In this document: positions 55,301-64,000 of the stretch, piece by piece
Numbering within the stretch: position 1 is the first letter of the stretch
Layout of the letters: each line of letters begins with the position of its first letter
Source of the DNA: Baylisascaris procyonis
Taxonomy: Eukaryota > Nematoda > Chromadorea > Rhabditida > Ascarididae
NCBI GenBank assembly: GCA_037389465.1
Contig: JAZARR010000184.1
Location: 372,001 to 436,000, forward strand
DNA: 64,000 nucleotides
Reading direction: 5' to 3'
The notes under the pieces: model-generated
Seen by the model: only the letters and a program-made list of their open reading frames with translations
Told to the model about the DNA's origin: nothing
Database searches by the model: none
Translations under genes and position numbers: made by a program

Positions 55301-58300
55301 GCAGGTGGCAACCGTCTTCAGGAAATACCCCTTATGCTGCCTAAAGCTGCAACTTTGAGCCCCAGAAAGAAGCTCCGTGACGCACGACTGAAGGATGGTA
55401 ATAATGTAAGCCGTCCTCTTCTTTCCTTTTCCTGCTTTTCTTTCCCTTTCTGGGACACCATTACTGGGGCATAGTGGATCGTCTTTGCTGCAGATGGCGA
55501 TAGGGAGGTAGGTGACAAGGCTGTATTTGTTTATATATTTTGGCTGATGTTTTTTAGATGCATCATTAGAATGTCTTTCAAGCTTATAAAGAATACAAGC
55601 CATTAGCAGCATGCTAGTTTCTCATACCATGTCGTTGCTGTTTTAAGACGTCATGTGAATTCTTGTCTATCTTTTTGTATGACTTTTAGCTTTCAAATGA
55701 AATTGTGAAGAGGCCACTTTCGTAGCAGGCAGCTGAATGTTGTTAAGGGAAAGTGATACGTAATTACATTGATTTGAGCTGTACACGGTAGTATTACTTG
55801 GGCGTGAATTTGTGCCTCAGGCTATAGAAGTAAGTAGTATTAAAACTCAGCGGTAAGAGAGAGGGAGAATATCCTAATAGCTTGAAGGATCCGAAGCCTT
55901 GGATAATGACGTTCTAGCTTGGAGGATCCCAAAATTCAGGGTCATCCAAACATCACTGACCTTACAATAAGTTTATAATAGAAGTGCAATTGTTGGTCTG
56001 AATAGTCAAAGCGATACTAAAATTTGCACAAAAACGGTATTCATTTTACTCATTCCAATTTCTCATTTTTATTGATGTTTTTTGTAGTTTGCAACTGCAG
56101 TTTGTACCTCTTCACTAATGCGTACAGTTTTATTGACATTTATTACAGAAGCGACGCAATTTAATTTTCCCGGCACTAACATCATTGGACATTAGTGATA
56201 ACTGTATAAAGTCGGTGCCAGCAACACTCTCATACCTTTCATCGCTTTCCGTTCTCAACTTATCAGGCAACACCGCCATCGAGTCACTGCCACCGGAACT
56301 CGGACTTCTTGGTAAGGACCTCAGGCGCGTTTGCTTTCACTATACTGTGAATATCACAGGGTTTTCTTCCTTAAATGTACATTTTGGTTGTAATAGTTTC
56401 AACTGCATTGAGTCTTATTTCGTTTTGAATATTATAGCACATAGCTTGTCTATAATAATGTTGAAGTTTATTGATCTAATTCGTAACTTTCTCCTCAAAA
56501 ATCATTCATAAAAATGTCTCTGAAAGTCGACTCAAAAAAATTTTTGTTGATGGTTATGATTTAGAAGAAGTTGCATGGTTTCAGAACGATATGATATATT
56601 TATAGATCAAATAGTTTTTTGGAAATATGCTTTGAGAAAGTTATATAGTTTTATTGCAAGAAGAAGGCACTAAAGAAGGCATTAAAGCAGTTCTTGAGGA
56701 GGAAAAAAGGGTGGAGGGCAGTCTCTTTGTGCACTGCAAAGATGTCAAATGAAAATTGAGTCCTCCGCATCATGTTGAATCCAGTTAAGTTTATCGTCTT
56801 TTGAATTCCCTTAGTGCATTGTAAATTTTGTTTTTTAAAGTTGCCAACAAGGATGTAATATAATAGTGATTTATCCTACTTTTAATGGCTAATATTTTTT
56901 TATTTTATTTATTTTATTTACCGATGGTCACGAATTTTTAACACGAATTATTTGTTATTGTTGAAGGGAATTCGATCGAGAAAATCCCCAAAAGGTAAGA
57001 AAAAAGCACAATTTATCTTGAGGTCAGGTTGTGATTGCATTTATGGTCGAATGCCACATTGCCTTCTCATAGCACCCATAATTCTTTAATGTGTCTCTTG
57101 ATATGCACGAGTTTTGCCATTTTATAGATGCTTTGAGTGGTGATTTGATCAGTAGAAATAACGGAAAATAAAATCGAACTTTTTATCCCATCATGCCATC
57201 GATGATGTGGACGATAACCTGATCATATAAATAAGGAATGCAATTTATAGGCAAACTATGGAATCTGAATTTGAAAGGTTGTTCGCTGCGAGACCCAATT
57301 AGGAGTATGATTCAAGTGGACAACTACAAAACCGTTGATCTGATCGCCTATTTGAAATCGATTTTGGAGGAGTTCGTTCTTTTGTCGTCTATTTATTCAT
57401 TCGATCCCAATTTTCTTCAACGCGAAAAGTTACTATAAAAGTTGCTTCTCGCATCTTGCCATAGAGGCATAGCAACTGTTTTACTGAAGGGTTGGCGAGT
57501 TCTGAAAGCGCTTCATTTGTGGATGGTGGATCTGTGATGAAATACCTGAGTGCAGGGCATAGAAGTGCTCTTTCACTCCAATCCATGATCGCGGCCTTGT
57601 AGGAAGTGCGGTGTTAGGGGACGTACTCGTCGAGATATTAGAATAAGGTTTCAGGTTTAAGAGTTAAAAAATAGATCACACTTGAGTACTTCAAACGACA
57701 GTTTGCGATTTTGAAGGAGGGCATGTGAAGGTGTGTGTTTTGTGTTTGCGAACGAAACTGCGCTTCTATAGTGAAGATTGATTACGCTATTATCCCTAAG
57801 ATTCGGGTTTTCTCATGCCACTCTTTCTTATATCTTAGTCATTTTTGGCATCTCTTGATGCATTCCAATGCAATCCGATCATTTTTCGATTCTGAATCGC
57901 CTTATAGCTTCTGATGACAGTAATTGGCGTCATCTAGTTCTGTGATGAAATTAGAAGATTGCGATGGAAAAATATCCTTCAGAATATTTTTTATTTCTAA
58001 AAGTGTTTCTGAGGAGGATTGGTCTAGCTATAAGGCAATATTGGAATTAAAGAATATTTCATCAATAAAGAGGGCTTTCTTGCAGCTCACGTCCATATAC
58101 GAGATTAAAATTAATGATAGTGGGTGTGCAGGGAATTGGCAAAACATCACTGCTGCAACAGATTCGTCTCGAGGGTACCGTTGGCAAACGAACGCAGCCG
58201 AATGATGTAAGTTTGAATAATTGCATAGTTGCGCCTATGAGGCTTCTTGAATTGAATTCTTATATAAGCGATACATAACAGCGAAGGTATGTATGCTAAT

Positions 58301-61300
58301 TGAAAGCCTCGTTGCTTACTAAATGAACGGAAAGTGAGTGATTGTGTGAGGTGAAATGCTACAATGCACTTACAACCAAGGAGTGTGATGTTGCTCGCAA
58401 CCCATCTGCCTTAATATGTGCTAAAATCTCGATGGTTAATTTTGTTGCTTGTGGAACGGCAGTGGACATGTTGGACTGACGTTACCCTGTGGAATTTCAT
58501 CACTTTTTAGACGGAAATTTAGAGGCGCCATAATTCGATTTTTATGGATCGTTCCCTTCAAGCATCTATCCTAACAGCAATTAATAAGCGTTTCATTAAA
58601 AGGTTTACTTCGAGATTGAAGATGATATGATGATTGTTTTGAAATTGAAAGTACATTAAAAAGAGATAAATTATTGTTTGTTTAGTTGATAGTGTGCTCT
58701 TTACAATGTTGAGTGACTTTGTCAGTTTGTTGTTAAATGATGGACGAATTTTTTCCTTGGTATTCGATGACGAGAAATCATTTCTGCACTTCTCAAATTT
58801 TCTCAAAAAAGGTTCTAATCTCATGTCTATCCGTGAAAATAAATAAATGACGTCATGATTAACGAGACAATATGTTCTGATCTCCTAAGTATATTGTTCA
58901 TGCGATTTGTTTTGTTTATTCTCTTTCGTTTTACGTTGTAGGAAATGAGAGGATGATTTCATAAAGTGGATTTTTTTCTCCGTTCCATATTGAAGTGACG
59001 GGATTTTCCAAAGCGATGTCTGATCAGTTGCAGTGCTAAGTTACTTTATTATCTGAATAGCCGTTCAATCATTCAGAGCTGGTCACGTCGGATGGGTCAT
59101 ACAACAGCGAATGGAGATCGTACTGCCAAAGGAATTAACATTTCAACGGTTGGCGTTGATATCGCCGAATGGACTTTCGAGCCAAAGAAGACCAAAGGTG
59201 CGTTGCTTAAATCGTTCAGTCTCTCTTCTGCATTTAGTTTCATCTATCTAATTCCCTCGTTTCTTTATATTTCTTTTCTCTCTGTTGTTCATAGATATAT
59301 TTCTGTTGTTCATAAACCGTCTGTGATTATTTTCAACGCGTCTAATCTCCATGTAGTTTTCTTCTGCAAATCTTTAATTCTCTACGCTTTTTGCATTTCT
59401 TTATAACTTTTCTTCACTACTTTCTATGCTTTCTATGGTAACGCTTCAGTTTTTTTATTCTTCTGCGCTTATGCACATTTCTGAATATTTTTGTTAATAT
59501 TCGATACTTCTTAGCGCAGTTTTAAATATTTTTTTTTAAAATATTTATTATGTCTTTTCTTAGCAAAATTTGAGTGCGTTTGAATAATATAAATATTTAT
59601 TAAGGTGAGCCAACATTCGGGCCAATCACGTTCAGAACATGGGATTTTGGTGGGCAACGTGAATATTACGCAACACATCAGTATTTTCTTTCGAGGAGGT
59701 CACTCTATATTGTTGTATGGCGTACTACCGATGGCGATGCGGCTCTACCGGATATGCATCAATGGCTTGTTAATATACAAGTAAGTTACTATTTTATTAT
59801 TTATAAGTGGATGCATTGCTGATGAATATTTTTAAATTCTTTACTCTGATCTTATAATTTTTTGATTCTTTTATGAGATCCGTTTTGTTTTATTCATTTT
59901 AGATTCATTTGCATTAAAGATTTTCTGTTCGCTTTGAATATGAGCTTTTTGATATTTTTAAAATATCTGTTAATTCGTCTTAATTGGCTCTTTTTGAGTT
60001 TTTTATAAAAGTTTAGCGTGAGCTGAACTAAATTATTAAATCATTTGAAATGTTATTTCCATTAAGCATAGTTTTATGAAAAAATAATGAATTTTTTAAA
60101 AAGAAATAATGATTTATTAGCATTTTCTTTTTCAAGCAAATATTTTATGAAACATTGTTGTTATGTTGTTCTTTTGAATGATATATGCATCTAATTGCAG
60201 GCGCGAGCACCCAATTCTCCAGTAATTATTGTTGGCACTCATGTGGATCAAGTCCTCTCGAGTACTGAACGATTTCCAAGTGGTTATCTCGAGGAATTGG
60301 ATGCAATTATCAGAAGTTTGTTTCCTTGAGCGCAATTTGTTATTAGAACTTTCGATTTATTATGCAACTTGTTGTAAGCTTCTCACACCTTTAAGTTTCT
60401 TTTATTGAAGTTTATAAATGAGCGAAAGATTTATGGCAATTAGAAAATTAACGGAAAGAGATCATACCATTCAAAATTTTATTTTTCCTCGAAGTTCAAG
60501 GCATTGTTTTCCATTCATGTCCTCCTTTCATTTTACTGACATTTATTGTCTTTATGTTGTGTGTTTTCATCTTCTTTATGAACTACTTAATTAGCACTTA
60601 TGGCTATATGACTTTTATTCTGAATAGTTCTTGTTTACTTAACGCTGCGATTTATAGGGTCTCTTTCACACATTTCATAAGCGGTAAAACCTCGTTGCAG
60701 AGAAGAGGTGGAAGAAATGAAGCTTCTTTTGCGTTTAAACGAGAATCCCCTCGATCTGTAGTATTTCTAAGGTTGCTTTCCCTGCCTTTTCCCCAACTCT
60801 CAGTTTTGGCCCTACTTGCACACCATAGTCGTTCATGACCATTTAAGGGCGTTTTGTGCTAGTACCAGACGCCGATAAGAAAGGACTTCCACGAGTAGTC
60901 GACTCGATGTTTGTCTCGTCGAAAACTAAATACAATATCCGAGCCTTATGCAATTTGCTATATCGGACGGCATTCGATATACGAACAGCTGGCAGCAAGG
61001 AGCGCCTTCTCGATCAGAAAATACCTGCATCTTATTTGGCTCTTGAAAAGGTTATCCCTTCAAGTTGTATTGTTCTGGATGTTGTAAAGATGTTTGTCAT
61101 CGTTGAGTTAAGGTAAGCGACGTTATCCCTCGAGTGCCCTAAACTTATTTAACACGCGCATTTCGGAGTTCTTGAGCTTAAGTTTACCTTAAGCAGTTGG
61201 GTAATTTAATGTGCCTTGTGTTACTACTTTTGCTGCTTTTGTGCTAGCTAAAATATAGTACTTTATTTCTGCCAGTCGTCTTATGGTTTCTCGTCACTCT

Positions 61301-64000
61301 TGTTCGCCTTGTTTCGTGGGTGGTTGATTTACCGTACAAGCTCTGATAAAAACCCCGAGGATTGTAGTATACAATTAATCTTCCAAAGGAAAATTTCCAT
61401 CATAGAACTGTTTTTTTCTATTCGCTTTGAAAGAACTGAGTCAACGCTGTGAGGTATTTCAGAAACGTGTTCATTTTGTCATGAAGTAACTGCAGAATCT
61501 TATATCTGCATACTATCTGCCTACTTATTACGCTTTTACAAAAGCATTGCATCCTTAAAACGCACTGGCACCTACTTCTTCAGTTAGGTGTAAAGAGAAA
61601 TTTTATCTAAAAAAGCGCCTTTGCTGAGGAGACGGGGCTTTACTAAAAATTGTACTATAGTTGAGCTTTCAGATTGTTGTTGCTTTGGGAGATGAAAGGC
61701 GATCGATCGGAATCGAGCCGGTGATGAAAGGAAGTGACTTCCGGATGGCGGTACAAGAGAGAATGTTAAAGAATTACGGGCGTGCATTCCGCGATGATAT
61801 CGAATTCAATCACGCTTGCTCCTTCCTTCATGAAAATGGTATTTATTTGTTGCCATTGAGAGATAGTTGAGCATAGCAGTACGTGCTCGTCTTACCTTGC
61901 GCTCTAACATGTTTATGTGTTCTTATAACTTCTTTTTTCTCTTTTATCTTCCCCTCTCTCGCTCCCTCTCTTTTTTTAAGGCGTGACGGTGAAGATAGGC
62001 GAATTGCTGGATTAACTGTATCACTGAAAGTTAATGGAATAACGAACTGAAATAAAACTGCATTACACCGTCGTTTTGTTTTCTGTTAATAGTGCAATGC
62101 TTATATGTCTAGAAGAAATATTTTTCTTTCGCAGTATTGTTCGTTATTTGTTTTAATGAGAAAATAATTTAAAAATTTCTACTTTCTTATTGGCGATACG
62201 GTAGCATTGTTACCGTAGTAGTTAAATAATGTTAGATAATATTTCTATTGTTTTATAGGTGTAATATTGCATTATGAGGATGTCACGCTACGAGAGTTGT
62301 ATTTTTTGGACCCGCAATGGTTGTGTGATATATTGGCACATGTGATAACAATTCGAGAAATTAATCCCTTCGCAAGGAATGGACTCATGAAAATCGATGA
62401 TCTGCAAATACTTTTTAAATCGCTTAAACTTGGCTCTTCGGCTATCAATTTAAGGTGATCACTTGTTTATTTATCCCTTGAGGTTTTATTTTATTTTATT
62501 TTATTTATTGTCTATTTGTTTGTTTGATATTAGCTTACTTTCATATTTTTTAAAATTGTTTACACTCTATTATATGTCACAAATATGGACGAGTTGTTTC
62601 ATTGACTGAAAACAGTTTCAAAAATAATTCGATGTTAGAATTGACGCGACCATTAAGAACTGGACAGAAATGCATATTTAACTCTAGGTATTATTGAATA
62701 TTCCAAAGAGGAGTTCAAATCAGCTATAAATCATCTCGTACTAAGCGTCATGTTTATCGGGAATACGCTTGACTTGTCAGTGCAAGATTTACGCAGCCAT
62801 ATTTTGAACTCGAATGCCGTGCTTTCGAGAAGGAAAAGGTTAAGAGAGAACAGGAGCGATTTAGCTCTTTTTGTTAATTTTGCCCCACTTGGCGTTTCCT
62901 GAATCATATCTCTGAAATTTAAATTTTGTCACCATATCTGTACATTTTTGAGATTTTTGCAGCGCTCTCAGTTTACTTCTTCGATTTGAGTTCGCATAAT
63001 ATTTCAATGTAGAAGATAAAAGTGTATATTTGCAGGTCACATATTATATCACTTTTGCATAAATTTGAGGTGGCACTAACCTGGCAGTCACGCTCATTAC
63101 TCATCCCATCACTTCTGCCTGATGAGTATCAGCTTAGAGGCGGCTATCCAGGGTCACATGTTGCGGTTGGTTTTGCATATGCCTCCTAATTTATACAAAT
63201 AATCCCACAAGTTGACGATAAGTTTGATAGATAAAGCCTAAAATCGAAAATGCATACGTCGACCAATTTTTATTTTTAAATGACGCGATCAGTCTTTGAC
63301 TAGCATACAGTATTCGAATGAAATCGTGTAATATTGTGATAGTGATGCATTATTCTGCAGTAATTGTTTACTCGTTTCCTGTGATGTTTTTCCGAGTTCT
63401 CATGAGAGATGGAGTTCTATCATGAGAACGATTATAAGTCATCGCAAAAGCAAAAAGCATGCTTAAACGAAAAAGTGGGCAATACTTGAAGGGAGGGATT
63501 AATCGTTAGTTACACGCACGTGCTGAGATAAAGCGAGTTGTGCCATGCAAACGTTTTAAGTATCAGTGCCGGCAGAGTGTTAGAAAACTTCACACTGCTT
63601 GTCTATTACGGATTGAAGGATGAAGTTTTGTAACTGTGAAAACTTAGGTGGCAACAAAAGTTACCGGTTGGCAGCTGAGCAGAATGGCTCGAGAGTCGGC
63701 AGCCCTGAATACCGGTGCGCGATCAGGAGCGCCACTGCAGCTTCAATCGCTCTTCTATCAGCGAAGTCTCGATGAACCATTAGCACAGTCGAAAAAGCCT
63801 TTGAAGACTTCAACACAGAGCGGTGACGCTTCAAAAGCAGTGAAGAGGTCTCCGGTGAGCTTGGATAGAGCACAGTTGGATCGTGAGGATGGACAGTTGA
63901 GTGGAGAGGAGAAATGCACTGTTGATGTGCAGTTCGACAGCGAGGTGAGACCTTTTTTCGTTCGTTCTGAAGATTCCCATCGTGATTCCCGTGGTTGCGA
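38282..64000 (+). CDS. lrk-1: LRRK1/LRK-1-type ankyrin-LRR-Roc-COR protein (5' part, 26 exons, about 1495 aa, truncated by window end)
   Basis: This is a ROCO-family GTPase/kinase, known in nematodes for roles in neuronal protein sorting. Exons: 38282-38326, 39131-39284, 39994-40200, 43444-43606, 44214-44358, 45215-45306, 47016-47187, 48530-48648, 49541-49742, 50285-50529, 51108-51318, 51885-52192, 52902-53016, 53325-53580, 55164-55405, 56149-56311, 57251-57371, 58086-58206, 59077-59197, 59605-59780, 60201-60315, 60848-61050, 61673-61838, 62259-62454, 63036-63165, 63648-63944 or beyond. Every junction keeps frame (4485 nt). The start ATG has TAA immediately before it in frame. Order: ankyrin (about 20-435), linker, LRR (about 517-945), Roc (about 985-1200), COR (about 1215 onward). 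Ankyrin repeats and no armadillo region make it LRRK1-like rather than LRRK2-like. Kinase and WD40 should lie past 64000. Weakest points: the GTGCGC donor at 44359 and the end of the last exon. Confidence 0.93.
38393..38411 (+). other. G-rich intronic tract at the start of lrk-1 intron 1
   Basis: GGGGG, GGGGGG and GGGGG separated by single bases, about 65 bases after the exon 1 donor, on the transcribed (RNA-like) strand. Quadruplex formation in DNA or pre-mRNA is possible but not shown. Confidence 0.4.
40201..43443 (+). other. Long intron 3 of lrk-1 (3.2 kb)
   Basis: It runs from donor GTATGT to acceptor TTTCAG. A 69-codon minus-strand open frame (41349-41558) lies inside but has no recognisable homology and I do not call it. 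An imperfect TTA/TTG-rich low-complexity stretch occupies about 41917-42050. I see no other feature. Confidence 0.6.
41917..42050. repeat. Imperfect (TTA)n low-complexity tract
   Basis: An intronic pyrimidine-rich stretch made mostly of TTA, TTG and CTA triplets with interruptions. It gives rise to spurious leucine/isoleucine-rich frames. Confidence 0.7.
46266..46341. repeat. (TA)n microsatellite, about 38 units
   Basis: An uninterrupted 76-base TA tract in the lrk-1 intron between exons 6 and 7 (45307-47015). It reads as Tyr-Ile repeats in either strand, which are not real proteins. Confidence 0.97.
47401..47434 (+). other. G-rich tract with a 10-G run in lrk-1 intron 7
   Basis: GGGG, GGG, a run of ten G and another GGGG within 34 bases, enough for a quadruplex on the plus strand. 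Long mono-G tracts are often mis-sized in assemblies. Confidence 0.45.
50285..57371 (+). other. lrk-1: lrk-1 exons 10-17: linker and leucine-rich repeats with two insertions
   Basis: Exon 10 encodes the linker (LNWHNASLSTIANDWLLSA) that aligns with the pre-LRR segment of LRRK1. LRR units follow, with the LxxLxLxxN pattern: LTRIDVSSNNLKVL, LRSLNAASNQIEQL, LESLSIEHNQLTELP, LSSIDVSFNKLTHLP, LRELSVANNCLSAMP, LTLLNVSHNHLKILP, LARLNISHNELTSL, LRHLDVSHNQLI, LTSLDISDNCIKSVP and LSVLNLSGNTAIESLPPELG. Two polar insertions interrupt the array: residues about 635-705 (Ser/Asp-rich) and about 777-892 (Ser/Arg-rich, with SRSKS and RSQRSLSVAR). Exon 17 (LWNLNLKGC, YKTVDLIAYLKSILE) links the LRRs to Roc. Confidence 0.9.
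54038..54051 (+). repeat. Mono-G tract (14 G) in lrk-1 intron 14
   Basis: An uninterrupted run of about 14 G in the 1.58-kb intron between exons 14 and 15 (53581-55163). A second run of about 9 G lies at 54580-54588. Confidence 0.9.
58086..61050 (+). other. lrk-1: lrk-1 exons 18-22: Roc GTPase domain
   Basis: Roc is the Ras-like GTPase module of the family. The P-loop is GVQGIGKTS, with Lys1006 encoded by AAA at 58141-58143. A Switch I threonine fits NISTVGVDI (Thr1051). Switch II is DFGGQ (residues 1081-1085), followed by REYYATHQYFLSRRSLYIVVW, a hallmark of the family. The G4 motif is GTHVD (1138-1142). VPDADKKGLPRVVDSMFVSSKT in exon 22 is the late Roc segment, with SSKT at the place of the G5 loop. 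All nucleotide-binding motifs look intact, so GTP binding is expected. NIQARAPNSP aligns with the LRRK2 segment containing Asn1437 and Arg1441. Confidence 0.95.
61673..64000 (+). other. lrk-1: lrk-1 exons 23-26: start of COR domain, with a polar insertion
   Basis: COR follows Roc and mediates dimerisation. Exon 24 contains the conserved LYFLDPQWLCDILAHV, NGLMKIDDLQILFK; exon 25 has SLLHKFEVAL and LLIPSLLPDEY, typical of the COR-A half. The last exon (from 63648) encodes a Ser/Lys/Gln-rich stretch with no obvious COR homology, for example DEPLAQSKKPLKTSTQS. Its donor is probably GTGAGA at 63945, but the frame stays open to 64000, so it may continue. Exons 24 and 25 are confident; the last exon is less so. 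Confidence 0.85.

Noticed and set aside
18891..64000. nmd-3 and lrk-1 as one operon
   Set aside because: They share a strand but lie 12.9 kb apart; nematode operon genes are normally separated by hundreds of bases.

Overview
This is a eukaryotic, AT-rich, intron-rich window. The two identifiable genes are split into short exons (45-308 nt) by introns of about 0.3-3.2 kb. Their predicted proteins look nematode-like, above all the ankyrin-LRR-Roc-COR protein, which resembles Caenorhabditis LRK-1. A parasitic nematode is my best guess; I cannot name the species.

Layout. (1) Positions 1-17401 are one uninterrupted head-to-tail satellite with a 52-bp unit, about 334.6 copies, with no variant copy seen until the right edge, where the last copy decays over about 27 bp. 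It runs off the left end of the window. (2) 17429-18890 is AT-rich non-coding sequence before the first gene. (3) 18891-25367, plus strand, is a complete nine-exon gene for NMD3, the adaptor that exports the 60S ribosomal subunit from the nucleus (504 aa, reconstructed by eye, all phases consistent). (4) 25368-38281 is a 12.9-kb stretch with no gene I can support. It holds a diverged tandem duplication (unit about 1.5 kb, 29612-32685), G-rich tracts, a C-run followed by an AC run, and a TA microsatellite. (5) 38282 to the window end, plus strand, is the 5' part of a LRRK1/LRK-1-type gene. Twenty-six exons encode about 1495 residues: ankyrin repeats, leucine-rich repeats, a Roc GTPase domain with all its nucleotide-binding motifs, and the first part of COR. 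The expected rest of COR, the kinase and the WD40 region lie beyond 64000.

The two genes lie on the same strand but 12.9 kb apart, so I see no sign of an operon. They have no shared pathway: NMD3 acts in ribosome export and LRK-1 is a signalling GTPase/kinase of neurons and endomembranes. The most notable observations are the homogeneous satellite, the relaxed splice consensus shared by both genes, serine/arginine-rich insertions within the LRR region and COR of the LRK-1 protein, and the small-indel pattern of the tandem duplication. I found no clearly new biological system.
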